12,003 nucleotides of DNA from contig DAOUSV010000035.1 in NCBI GenBank assembly GCA_030627065.1, positions 1-12,003 of the forward strand, written 5' to 3'. The notes beneath the pieces were generated by a model. It made no database searches. It saw only the letters and a list, made by a program, of their open reading frames with translations, and was not told where the DNA came from. This stretch comes from Piscirickettsiaceae bacterium (GTDB taxonomy: Bacteria; Pseudomonadota; Gammaproteobacteria; Nitrosococcales; Methylophagaceae). Shown piece by piece: positions 1 through 5,899 of the stretch (the first letter of the stretch is position 1; every line of letters starts with the position of its first letter). The position numbers were made by a program, and so were the translations under genes.

Positions 1-264
1 AAAATGATGAATAAATTACGGGGTAGTGGCGAGCATCGTGCGGTTGAGATACTAGAAATTATCCTAGAAGAAGAAATAGGCCATGTGAAGATTGGTACAC
101 ACTGGTTTAACTATCTGTGTGAGAAAAGAAATGTCGATCCATTAAGTACGTTTAAAGATCTATTAGATAACTATTTTGACGGAAAATTACGTGGCCCATT
201 TAATATTGAAGCACGATTACAAGCGGGCTTCACTGATGCCGAAATGGCATTACTTAATGGTTAA
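1..264 (+). CDS. DUF455 family ferritin-like protein, C-terminal part (5' end outside window)
   Basis: The reading frame is open from the first base, so the gene begins upstream of the window and only about 87 C-terminal residues are visible. The visible part matches the end of DUF455 proteins, which have a ferritin-like helical fold. It has a long helix with the cluster EEEIGHVKIG, of the E..H type that binds metal in ferritin-like four-helix bundles, then the typical tail LRGPFNIEARLQAGF. The biochemical role of DUF455 proteins is not established to my knowledge; an oxidoreductase role through a di-metal site is inference from the fold. The stop codon lies one base from the stop of the convergent gene at 266, leaving no room for a separate terminator between them. 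Confidence 0.8.
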   Translation, partial: KMMNKLRGSGEHRAVEILEIILEEEIGHVKIGTHWFNYLCEKRNVDPLSTFKDLLDNYFDGKLRGPFNIEARLQAGFTDAEMALLNG

Positions 265-265
265 T

Positions 266-568
266 TTAAGTGACGGCTTTTCGTGAAATACGGTTTAGAA
301 TTTTAGAAATAATAATGAAGTTTAAAATAAGAAAAAACAGACCAACTCCCCACGATATTTCATTTTCTTGTGTAAATAGGGTGGCATTTGGCAACAACAT
401 AATAAACTCACCGTGACCGGGTACGAAGGCCGGCATTAATAATGCACCGATAAAACCGGTTAGCGTGATAAATGTTTTTCGGTATTGTCTACGATGAGTG
501 ATTAACCACATTACGATGAATAAGATGGCGATCCATATGAATAAAGGGTTATCAAATTCAATACGCAT
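266..568 (-). CDS. Small multi-pass membrane protein of unknown function
   Basis: This is a 100-residue protein I do not recognise. Three hydrophobic stretches are visible: about residues 8-24, 31-48 and 72-91. A basic patch (HRRQYRK, about 25-31) between the first two suggests a cytoplasmic loop, and the C-terminus is also basic. The ATG lies 6 bases after the rnfH stop, with an AAAAGG stretch overlapping that stop as the only Shine-Dalgarno-like sequence, so translation is probably coupled to rnfH. It is the last gene of the minus-strand run symporter-ratA-rnfH. In enterobacteria the position next to rnfH is held by bamE, but this protein has no lipobox and is not BamE. Its position argues for a real gene; its function is unknown. 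Confidence 0.6.
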   Translation of the reverse strand: MRIEFDNPLFIWIAILFIVMWLITHRRQYRKTFITLTGFIGALLMPAFVPGHGEFIMLLPNATLFTQENEISWGVGLFFLILNFIIISKILNRISRKAVT

Positions 569-574
569 CGTATA

Positions 575-883
575 TTAGCCTTTTAACGCTTTTTTTCGTT
601 CCATCTCAGCTTTCTGGCGGCGTGATTCTTTTGGATCAGCAATCAATTTACGATATATCTCAATACGATCTTTATTGCGTAAACCTGTATTTAACTTACA
701 CATTTTGCCAAAAATACCGACTTTATCTGTTTCAAGGTTAATTTGCGGGTAGCTTTCTAAAATGCCTGAACGGTTAATCACATCTTCCACCGTATCAGTA
801 TCATCAATGTCTAAGGACAAAATGACTTGTTCATTGGGTAGAGCGTAAGCAATTTCAACCGTGATTTGTTTAATCGTTTCCAT
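575..883 (-). CDS. rnfH: RnfH family ubiquitin-like protein (RatB)
   Basis: A 102-residue protein of the RnfH/RatB family, small proteins with a beta-grasp (ubiquitin-like, ThiS/MoaD-like) fold. Visible family hallmarks are the N-terminal VEIAYALPNEQ, the central TDKVGIFGKMCKLN and the C-terminal block DRIEIYRKLIADPKESRRQK, followed by a charged tail. The exact function is not known; the name comes from linkage with rnf electron-transport genes in some bacteria, and no rnf genes are visible here. I chose the ATG at 883 rather than an upstream one at 913 because METIKQITVEIAYALP aligns with the family N-terminus and an AGGAAA Shine-Dalgarno lies just upstream. With this start it overlaps the 3' end of ratA by 14 bases, so the two are translationally coupled. 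The ratA-rnfH pair divergent from smpB is a conserved gammaproteobacterial arrangement. Confidence 0.9.
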   Translation of the reverse strand: METIKQITVEIAYALPNEQVILSLDIDDTDTVEDVINRSGILESYPQINLETDKVGIFGKMCKLNTGLRNKDRIEIYRKLIADPKESRRQKAEMERKKALKG

Positions 884-1310
884 AAATTTCCTGTGCGCGC
901 TTACAAAATGCATTAACGAGAGAGCCTGATATTTGTGTGAAAACAGGTCCTAATGCCATGCTAATAACTCTATTTGAAAATTCAAAATCCATATCAAGTT
1001 GTATTCGACAACCTTGATTCTCACCAATCATATTAAATTGCCAAAAACCTTCGAGATGTTGAAAGGGGCCATCAATAAGCTCGATAGAGATAGATTCGCC
1101 ATGTATCACCGTATTTTTTGTTGAGAATACGTGGTGAATGCCTCCCTTTGCTAATTCTAAAGATGCAGAAATAACATTATCTGTTTTACTGAGTATTTTG
1201 CTTGAACGGCACCATGGTAAAAATGAGGGATAAGCCTCGACATCATTTACCAAATCAAACATTTGATCAGGCGTATATAAAACAAGTGAACTGCGGGTAA
1301 TAGTCGTCAT
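870..1310 (-). CDS. ratA: RatA-type ribosome-association / coenzyme Q-binding START-domain protein
   Basis: A 146-residue single-domain protein of the SRPBCC/START superfamily (polyketide cyclase / COQ10-like). The family pattern is clear: an N-terminal beta strand with ITRSSLVLYTPDQMFDLVNDVEAYPSFLPWC (given here in family terms: 'VxDVExYPxFLPWC', about residues 21-34), a central GPFQHLEGFW, and a C-terminal long helix (MALGPVFTQISGSLVNAF) closing the lipid-binding cavity. In E. coli RatA was described as a toxin that blocks 70S ribosome assembly, while homologues (COQ10) bind ubiquinone; both roles are family knowledge and neither is shown here. It lies 11 bases after the symporter stop and overlaps rnfH, so it is mid-operon. 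The Shine-Dalgarno is weak. Confidence 0.9.
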   Translation of the reverse strand: MTTITRSSLVLYTPDQMFDLVNDVEAYPSFLPWCRSSKILSKTDNVISASLELAKGGIHHVFSTKNTVIHGESISIELIDGPFQHLEGFWQFNMIGENQGCRIQLDMDFEFSNRVISMALGPVFTQISGSLVNAFCKRAQEIYGND

Positions 1311-1321
1311 AACGTTCTAAT

Positions 1322-2689
1322 TTAACCTAAAATGCCGATAATATTCAAAAATATAATTAAAATAGCTAATGGTGAAACATAACAAATAAGGAATCGCCAT
1401 ATTTTATAAGAAAACGGTGATTGAATGGCAAGCTCTTCTTGTGTACTAGCTCGTGACATTTTCCACCCTACGAAAACAGCAATAAAGAGTCCGCCTAAAG
1501 GCAACATGATATTGGTTGTTAAATAATCTAATAAGCCAAACATAGTCATGCCAAATAATAACCAGTTTTCACCTATATTAAATGAGAACACTGTCAAAAG
1601 ACCAAGTAACCATGTAGCAAAACCGGCTGTGACACTAGCGCGACGACGGCTAATTTGTTTGTTTTCAACTAGCCATGTAATAGCTGGTTCAATAAGTGAT
1701 ATGGCAGAACTCCATGCGGCAAATACTAATAGAAGGAAGAATAGACCACCAAATAATGCGCCGCCAGGCATATGTCCAAACGCAATCGGTAATGTTTGGA
1801 ATATAAGCCCAAAGCCTGCATTGGTTGCTAGACCATTTGCGAAAACAAGCGGGAAGATAGCCATTCCAGCAAGTAGGGCAACCGCTGTATCTGCAATAGA
1901 AATAGAAATGGCAACCTTAACGATAGACACATCTTTTGGCAGATAAGAGCCATAAACCATAATTGCACCCATACCTAAACTGAGGGTGAAAAAGGCATGC
2001 CCCATCGCAACTAATACACCTTCTTTAGTGAGCTTTGAGAAGTCAGGAGTAAATAAGAACTCAAGTGCCTGAGAGAAATAGTCACCTGTATTTGCGGCAT
2101 AACCAACTAACAATAACAGCATGATAAAGAGCGTTGGCATTAAGAATTTAACCAGCTTTTCTAAACCGCCTTTCACGCCACGAGAAACCACAACCATCGT
2201 GAACACCATAAAGAGGGTATGCCATGCTAATAATCGTTCAGGATCGCTTGTTAAGTCGGAATAGATGCTGCTAGCACCTGCCGCGGTAACACCTTCAAAA
2301 GTGCCTGCAAAGGTACGGAAGACATAAGCCATAGCCTGACCGGCAATTACACTGTAATAAGATAGAATGAGGAAGCCAGCAATAACCCCCATCCAGCCTA
2401 GATATTTCCAAGCAGGACTCTGTTTTTCTTCTTTAGCCAGTGACTTTAAACTGTTGACTGGGTTTTGACGGCCGCGACGACCGATCATAATCTCCGCCAT
2501 CATGACAGGAATACCAATGCAAGCGATGCATAACAAATAAACGAGTACAAATGCGCCTCCGCCATTTTCACCCGCAATATAAGGGAATTTCCAGATATTT
2601 CCTAAGCCCACAGCAGAGCCTGTAGCCGCAAGGATAAATGTCCAGCGTGATGACCATTGACCGTGAATTGATGTGGCAGGTCTGCTCAT
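1322..2689 (-). CDS. Neurotransmitter:sodium symporter (NSS/SNF) family transporter
   Basis: A 455-residue inner-membrane transporter of the LeuT-fold NSS family, which couples uptake of amino acids or related compounds to sodium. The TM1 signature is unmistakable: GSAVGLGNIWKFPY (residues 24-37) followed by AGENGGGAF, containing the unwound segment and the Asn (N31, equivalent to LeuT N27) that contributes to sodium and substrate binding. TM2 ends in AEIMIGRRGRQNP. I count about 11 hydrophobic segments, the last near 430-455, consistent with the shorter bacterial members (MhsT-like) that lack TM12. The substrate cannot be read from the sequence. It is the first gene of the minus-strand run followed by ratA (11-base gap), and it is divergent from smpB with a 72-base intergenic region. 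A GTGAGAA-type weak Shine-Dalgarno precedes the ATG. Confidence 0.93.
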   Translation of the reverse strand: MSRPATSIHGQWSSRWTFILAATGSAVGLGNIWKFPYIAGENGGGAFVLVYLLCIACIGIPVMMAEIMIGRRGRQNPVNSLKSLAKEEKQSPAWKYLGWMGVIAGFLILSYYSVIAGQAMAYVFRTFAGTFEGVTAAGASSIYSDLTSDPERLLAWHTLFMVFTMVVVSRGVKGGLEKLVKFLMPTLFIMLLLLVGYAANTGDYFSQALEFLFTPDFSKLTKEGVLVAMGHAFFTLSLGMGAIMVYGSYLPKDVSIVKVAISISIADTAVALLAGMAIFPLVFANGLATNAGFGLIFQTLPIAFGHMPGGALFGGLFFLLLVFAAWSSAISLIEPAITWLVENKQISRRRASVTAGFATWLLGLLTVFSFNIGENWLLFGMTMFGLLDYLTTNIMLPLGGLFIAVFVGWKMSRASTQEELAIQSPFSYKIWRFLICYVSPLAILIIFLNIIGILG

Positions 2690-2749
2690 AAAGTTCTCAC
2701 AAATAAAAATAAATAAGTATTTTGTCTAATCCTTTAAAGCGTAGCACTA

Positions 2750-2755
2750 TATAAT
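2750..2755 (+). promoter_or_regulatory. Candidate -10 box immediately upstream of smpB
   Basis: A perfect TATAAT ends 6 bases before the smpB ATG, and no Shine-Dalgarno sequence lies between them. If this is the -10 element, transcription would start at or within a base or two of the start codon, giving a leaderless smpB message. A good -35 is not evident at the usual spacing (2727-2732 reads TAATCC), so this is a candidate only. The same 72-base gap must also hold the promoter of the divergent symporter. Confidence 0.35.
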
Positions 2756-2761
2756 AAGCTA

Positions 2762-3241
2762 ATGGCAACGAAAAAAAACAAAAAAAATACAACTAATAGC
2801 ACGATTGCACAAAATCGCCGTGCTAGACATGACTTCTTCTTAGAAGATAAGTTTGAAGCCGGCATTGTGCTTGAAGGGTGGGAAGTCAAAAGCCTGCGTG
2901 ATGGGCGACTGCAACTTAATGAAAGTTATATAGATTTAGACCGTGGTGAAGCATGGCTGCACGGCGCACATATCTCTCCTATGCTTTCAGCGTCAACGCA
3001 TATACATCCTGATAATATTCGTCGGCGTAAACTATTGTTAAACCGTATTGAGCTTAATCGATTGGTTGGTGCGGTTGATAGGAAAGGCTACACCATTGTA
3101 CCGGTGGTTATGTATTGGAAAAAAGGCCGCGCGAAACTAGAAATAGCCTTAGCAAAAGGTAAGCAACAGCACGATAAGCGAGCATCAGCCAAAGACAAAG
3201 ACTGGGCACGTGAAAAATCACGAATATTTAGGAATAAATAA
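2762..3241 (+). CDS. smpB: SsrA (tmRNA)-binding protein SmpB
   Basis: A 159-residue SmpB, the partner of tmRNA in trans-translation: it binds the tRNA-like domain of tmRNA, delivers it to stalled ribosomes and its C-terminal tail occupies the empty mRNA channel. Visible features are the N-terminal basic extension, NRRARHDFF (about 18-26), the OB-fold core with GWEVKSLRDGR (39-49), and the conserved basic tail from GKQQHDKR (about 133) through DWAREKSRIFRNK to the end. Length fits the family (about 160). The start agrees with family alignments (MATKKN...TIAQNRRARH). There is no recognisable ribosome binding site in front of the ATG. It sits 133 bases upstream of ssrA, its functional partner, on the same strand. 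Confidence 0.97.
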   Translation: MATKKNKKNTTNSTIAQNRRARHDFFLEDKFEAGIVLEGWEVKSLRDGRLQLNESYIDLDRGEAWLHGAHISPMLSASTHIHPDNIRRRKLLLNRIELNRLVGAVDRKGYTIVPVVMYWKKGRAKLEIALAKGKQQHDKRASAKDKDWAREKSRIFRNK

Positions 3242-3245
3242 ACTG

Positions 3246-3270
3246 GGACGAGGGTTTGATTCCCTCCGTC
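3246..3270 (+). repeat. Degenerate copy of the tmRNA 3' end (T-arm/acceptor-like hairpin) after smpB
   Basis: These 25 bases match 3700-3724, the T-arm and 3' acceptor strand of tmRNA, at 22 of 25 positions in the same orientation. It folds as GAGGG-TTTGATT-CCCTC, a textbook T-arm with a 7-base loop. Two of the three differences form one compensatory base-pair change in the stem (C-G in tmRNA, A-T here), so the stem is preserved. It begins 4 bases after the smpB stop. No poly-T follows, so it is not an ordinary terminator. It could be a remnant of a duplicated ssrA or of a recombination event; a functional role is speculation. Confidence 0.6.
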
Positions 3271-3305
3271 ACAATCTAATTCAGATTAAAAAGGATTATC
3301 TCTGG

Positions 3306-3331
3306 CAGTGAAAGAGTCACTGACTTATACT
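3306..3331 (+). promoter_or_regulatory. Candidate ssrA promoter with overlapping dyad
   Basis: A TATACT at 3326-3331 is the best -10 candidate ahead of ssrA and would start transcription about 37 bases before the mature 5' end, consistent with a precursor trimmed by RNase P. Just upstream, CAGTGA-N5-TCACTG (3306-3322) is a perfect 6-base inverted repeat covering the place of the -35 box. No good -35 consensus is seen, so the dyad may be an operator or activator site. The assignment is tentative. Confidence 0.35.
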
Positions 3332-3374
3332 GTCCGAGTAATAACTGTTAAATATCGTATTAACAGGAACTTTA

Positions 3375-3731
3375 GGGGACGACCTGGCTTCGACGTGGGT
3401 TACAAAACTTAAGGTGCATGTCGAGTATGTTAGTTTTTCTCGTAAAACAGACTAACAAAATGATAGTTGCAAACGATAACAACTACGCCCTAGCAGCTTA
3501 GGCTTGCTAGCCTCTGACTAAAGCCGTGCTTATGCGTTTAGTATCAGGGGTCGACTCTCATAAGACAAGCTTGACGCATGCTTGGTGCGGATAGACTGAA
3601 ACCTTACAAGATCGCTCTGTGTTTTCCCTGTTCATCGGGTAGCATCTAGTTAAATTAATAGATGAAATAAGCATGTAGATCCGAGAGCGGAGGATTTGCG
3701 GACGCGGGTTCGATTCCCGCCGTCTCCACCA
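3375..3731 (+). ncRNA. ssrA: tmRNA (SsrA, one-piece)
   Basis: Transfer-messenger RNA, which rescues ribosomes stalled on broken messages and adds a degradation tag. The 5' end (GGGGACGACCTGGCTTCGAC) pairs with the 3' strand CGTCTCC at 3721-3727, with a G-U pair at position 3 that is the identity element for alanyl-tRNA synthetase (alaS lies at 8571-11174). The T-arm is GCGGG-TTCGATT-CCCGC and the CCA end is encoded (3729-3731). The tag reading frame starts at GCA 3469 and ends at TAG 3499-3501. It encodes ANDNNYALAA, giving (A)ANDNNYALAA after the alanine from the charged RNA; E. coli has ANDENYALAA. The RNA is 357 bases including CCA, a normal length. smpB is directly upstream and a strong terminator follows. 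Confidence 0.97.
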
Positions 3732-3737
3732 AACATA

Positions 3738-3761
3738 AGACCACCTTCGGGTGGTTTTTTT
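3738..3761 (+). terminator. Rho-independent terminator of ssrA
   Basis: ACCACC-TTCG-GGTGGT (3740-3755) forms a 6-base GC-rich stem capped by a stable UUCG tetraloop and is followed directly by a run of Ts. It begins 7 bases after the tmRNA CCA. It may also slow transcripts from the convergent DUF1415 gene ending at 3785, but the T run favours the plus strand. Confidence 0.92.
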
Positions 3762-3784
3762 GTGTCTATATAAAACGAATAACT

Positions 3785-4321
3785 TTAAAGGTATGGAAAC
3801 AGCTGTTTAATTTCTTCCGTGCTTAAATTATTCATTGTCTTGATGTTTTGTTTATAAACTTCTTCGGGAGATTTCATGCTTTTGAGAGCCATTTCTAAGC
3901 CTTCTTCACGAATAATATGTAATATCGGGTAGGGAGAGCGGTTAGTTAGATTTTCTTGGGAGTCAACAGGAGTATCGGCAAAGCAATAGTTAGGGTGAAA
4001 ACTAGCAACCTGAAAAACACCTTCCCATTCAAATTGAACTAATAATTTATCAACAAGGGCTAAAAACTGATTGTAGTCTTCAAAGTTTTCTAGCATATCA
4101 GCAACAACGAGCAAGCTTGTCTCTGTATCTGATGATGGAGTGGCGGCCATTAACTGTAACTCTGCTTGTAAATCAGCTAATAAAACTTCTGATGTTAATG
4201 CGGTGCTAACGGTAATACGAATTTGATTATTTCGACGAGGCTTTGCTGCAAAAGGGCAGAGGTTTAAGCCAATGACAACATTATCAAGCCAGCTCTCAAC
4301 AGTCGTTACTATTTGATTCAT
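3785..4321 (-). CDS. DUF1415 family protein
   Basis: A 178-residue protein of the DUF1415 family, common in proteobacteria and without an assigned function that I know of. The family landmarks are all present: WLDNVVIGLNLCPFA near the N-terminus (11-25, with conserved Cys22), ETSLLVVADML (67-77), the block VASFHPNYCFA (105-115) and NLTNRSPYPILHIIREE (124-140). The conserved Cys, His and Arg residues suggest a binding or catalytic site, but that is inference. The ATG has a good Shine-Dalgarno (TGGAGAA) and a well-formed promoter is visible upstream, so it is probably transcribed alone, convergent with ssrA. Length is normal for the family. Confidence 0.9.
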   Translation of the reverse strand: MNQIVTTVESWLDNVVIGLNLCPFAAKPRRNNQIRITVSTALTSEVLLADLQAELQLMAATPSSDTETSLLVVADMLENFEDYNQFLALVDKLLVQFEWEGVFQVASFHPNYCFADTPVDSQENLTNRSPYPILHIIREEGLEMALKSMKSPEEVYKQNIKTMNNLSTEEIKQLFPYL

Positions 4322-4350
4322 GATGTTCTCCAGATAATATTTTGAGATAG

Positions 4351-4378
4351 ATTATACTGCATATGACGTGTTACTCAA
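4351..4378 (-). promoter_or_regulatory. Sigma70-type promoter of the DUF1415 gene
   Basis: On the minus strand TTGAGT (-35, 4378-4373), a 16-base spacer and a perfect TATAAT (-10, 4356-4351) lie 30 bases ahead of the DUF1415 ATG at 4321. The expected leader is about 23 bases and contains the TGGAGAA ribosome binding site. Confidence 0.65.
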
Positions 4379-4589
4379 TTACTCTCTGTGGAAGATATAA
4401 ATCTGATAAGTTTCAGGAGTAGGCTCGTGGTACTGTTGGATCTAAAGTAATAGTAAAAGGTAGGGATGGAGAGGCTTATATGTGTACAATTAATGATGTA
4501 ACTATGTCATATTTTAAACAAATTGTAGTCGAGTTTTTTTAGAAAGTTCTATTCATTTAGTATTAATAGTCTGACACTAAGGTAGAGCA
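4379..4589. other. Decayed region with one short coding remnant
   Basis: No gene is recognisable here. In the plus strand an open stretch without its own start runs from 4423 to a TAG at 4540-4542 (about 39 codons: ARGTVGSKVIVKGRD then further residues to IVVEFF). Its codon choice looks protein-like, so it may be the C-terminal scrap of a lost gene, but I cannot assign a family. It marks the left side of the degenerate zone that continues to about 5640. Confidence 0.3.
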
Positions 4590-5103
4590 ATGACTGTATT
4601 ATTTGAATTTACCCATTCCGAAAGATGATGGTTTATGTAAGTACCTTGTTGGTATGTTTTTACCTGATATATCATTATTATCTACTTGGGATGAAGATAT
4701 TAATGTTTCAACTTTCAGCGGTCTAACAGTCTTTATATTTATCCTATGACTGGACGATCTGGTATTGCATTACCTGAGAGTTGGGACCAAATAGCCGGGG
4801 CAAGAGGCTGTACGCCTCAAGCTTGTTCTTTTGAGATCATAGTAATGAATTAAAGAAATTGAACTACGGTATATGGTTTAAGTACACAAAGTGCGGAGTA
4901 TCAAAGTGAAGTCGCACAGCGGTTGCATTTACCATTTTCTCTTTTGAGTGATGAGAAGTTAAAATTTACGAAAGCTTTGGATGAATGTTGATGGCTCAAC
5001 ACTTATTAAAAGGCTGACCTTGATCTGCGAAGGCAGGGTAATAAAACATGTGTTTTACCCAGTGTTTTCACCAGGCAATAATGTTGGCCAGGTTATTGAA
5101 TAG
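4590..5103 (+). pseudogene. Peroxiredoxin (AhpC/TSA family) pseudogene, multiply frameshifted
   Basis: Reading across frames reconstructs a nearly full peroxiredoxin, a thiol peroxidase that reduces peroxides. In order: LPIPKDDGLCKYLVGM (from 4609), then FSGLTVF (to about 4734), YPMTGRSGIALPESWDQIAG with GCTPQACSF (4743-4833), DHSNELKKLNY (4835-4867), VYGLSTQSAEYQSEVAQRLH through LPFSLLSDEKLKF (4869-4980), and VDGSTLIKRLTLI through FYPVFSPGNNVGQVIE ending at TAG 5101. The cysteine motif GCTPQACSF is still readable. The frame changes at about 4605, 4737, 4834, 4868 and 4983, and a few residues are missing near the last break (the family usually has LPTF there). The start at ATG 4590 is approximate. 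Five frame changes in 500 bases exclude sequencing error as the whole explanation, so this is a dead gene. Confidence 0.85.
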
Positions 5104-5174
5104 ATTCAAAAATATTAGTTTATGGCGATTTTTAAAATACACTGTTTACTACAAATTGAAATTAGGAGTTTTAA

Positions 5175-5417
5175 ATGAAATGTGCTTTCTGCAAGACAAA
5201 ACTGAAGACTGGAAAATCAGGATGCCCGTCATGTGGTGCTTATCTTTTAGGTGCAGGTAAGGTCGCTTATTTAATGATTGGCTTTGCTATAGGTACATTT
5301 ATTTTGGCTTCGGTTGGAGTCGCTGAAGGTTGGGATTATTGGTGGGCATGGGGGGGAGTCTCAGTCTTCTTGTTTACGATGGGTTTAGGCAATAAGGAGT
5401 GGTATAAGCCTAAATGA
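5175..5417 (+). CDS. Small zinc-ribbon membrane protein, function unknown
   Basis: An 80-residue protein with an N-terminal zinc-ribbon-like pair of CxxC motifs (C3-C6 and C17-C20) followed by two probable membrane segments (about 28-48 and 55-71, the second rich in Trp and Gly) and a short basic tail. A strong Shine-Dalgarno (AGGAG, 6-7 bases before the ATG) supports expression. The layout resembles the many small zinc-ribbon-plus-transmembrane proteins found in bacteria, for which no common function is known. It stands between two pseudogenes, so it is either recently acquired or the only gene of this segment still maintained. I see no frameshift or internal stop. Confidence 0.7.
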   Translation: MKCAFCKTKLKTGKSGCPSCGAYLLGAGKVAYLMIGFAIGTFILASVGVAEGWDYWWAWGGVSVFLFTMGLGNKEWYKPK

Positions 5418-5432
5418 TATCAGGGCTGATAT

Positions 5433-5613
5433 TCAAAGTGGGGGATAATTGATTTTCGTTAGCATACTTGGGCTATTTGGCATACTCAAAATGGGACGCC
5501 AATTCATATACATCAAGAATTAGGATGGTACAGCCGTTATGCTTGGAACATTTTCACCGAATGCTGATAGGTTGTATCAGTATCATGAAAACAAGCAGCT
5601 AATCATTAAGTGA
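5433..5613 (+). pseudogene. Tyrosine recombinase (phage-type integrase) C-terminal remnant
   Basis: The translated pieces match the end of the catalytic domain of short phage/island integrases. KWGIIDFR (5436-5459) is followed by an in-frame TAG and then HTWAIWHTQNGTPIHI and HQELGWYSRYA (5463-5543). After a frame change comes FSPNADRLYQYHENKQ (from 5551), ending at TGA 5611. Intact relatives read roughly AGI.DFRWHDLRHTWASWHVQNGTP, then LQELGGWSS, then MVQRYAHLSPEHL. So about five residues around the catalytic Arg are deleted at the TAG, and the segment with the catalytic Tyr is lost or scrambled by the second shift. The N-terminal two thirds are not found upstream. The remnant ends 30 bases before a tRNA-Arg fragment, the expected place for an integrase beside its attachment site. 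Confidence 0.78.
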
Positions 5614-5632
5614 CTAACTGCTTGTTTTTTTT
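5588..5632. terminator. Terminator-like hairpin next to the integrase remnant
   Basis: AAAACAAGCAG (5588-5598) pairs over 11 bases with CTGCTTGTTTT (5618-5628). The inner arms TAATCA/TGACTA extend the stem, and Ts continue to 5632. It works on paper as a plus-strand terminator for the integrase, with A/T flanks giving weaker symmetry for the minus strand. Its position relative to the tRNA-Arg fragment mirrors that of the real tRNA-Arg terminator at 6610-6646. Confidence 0.65.
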
Positions 5633-5642
5633 ACCAGATATA

Positions 5643-5693
5643 TGGTATGCCCGACACGATTCGAACATGTGACCGTCGGGTTCGTGGTTTGGG
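5643..5693 (-). repeat. Degenerate 3' fragment of tRNA-Arg (old attachment site)
   Basis: On the minus strand this reproduces the 3' half of the tRNA-Arg at 6664-6740: CCA end, acceptor strand, T-arm (ACATG-TTCGAAT-CGTGT) and a corrupted anticodon arm. It then stops matching near 5693; the D-arm and 5' acceptor strand are absent. It has the same orientation as the intact gene, about 1.02 kb away. A partial same-strand tRNA 3' copy next to an integrase remnant is the usual mark of site-specific integration into a tRNA gene. A decayed tandem tRNA-Arg is the alternative. Confidence 0.8.
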
Positions 5694-5765
5694 TAAAAAA
5701 TATCAATATTCTTTATTTAAATCAACCGATTGCGACTCTCTCTGGAGTTGTGTTTAGTTACGTTT

Positions 5766-5804
5766 GTCCTGTTTAGTCTTGCTTGTAAAAAGTCGAAACA
5801 GGAC
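5766..5804. repeat. Perfect 9-bp inverted repeat upstream of parD
   Basis: GTCCTGTTT (5766-5774) and AAACAGGAC (5796-5804) are perfect inverted copies separated by 21 bases. No T run follows on either strand, so this is not a standard terminator. It lies about 95 bases before the parD start and upstream of the candidate parD promoter. It could be a recombinase or regulator site of the former element, or a hairpin. The 5694-5840 stretch contains nothing else I can assign. Confidence 0.5.
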
Positions 5805-5841
5805 TATTCTAGGGAAGTTAAAATCATTAATGTGGCTATGT

Positions 5842-5870
5842 TTGTCAAATATAGATATATGTATTATTCT
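5842..5870 (+). promoter_or_regulatory. Candidate promoter of the parD-parE module
   Basis: TTGTCA (5842-5847), a 17-base spacer and TATTCT (5865-5870) make a fair sigma70-type promoter 30 bases before the parD ATG. The AT-rich spacer has short dyad character (ATA/TAT repeats), where a ParD antitoxin could bind for autorepression, as is usual for such modules. Confidence 0.5.
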
Positions 5871-5899
5871 GTTAGAAACATTAAATGAGGATAAGTACC

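Noticed and set aside
265..265. Bidirectional terminator between the convergent DUF455 and membrane-protein genes
   Set aside because: Only one base separates the two stop codons and no hairpin with a T run is visible around them.
884..913. ATG at 913 as the rnfH start
   Set aside because: The ten extra residues fall deep inside ratA and do not align with the family, while ATG 883 has an AGGA ribosome binding site.
1548..1946. Plus-strand open frame of 132 codons inside the symporter gene
   Set aside because: It is antisense to a strongly conserved NSS transporter, and its translation looks like no protein family.
5048..5260. Plus-strand open frame of 70 codons overlapping the zinc-ribbon gene
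   Set aside because: It overlaps the end of the peroxiredoxin remnant and the start of the zinc-ribbon gene out of frame, and has no ribosome binding site.
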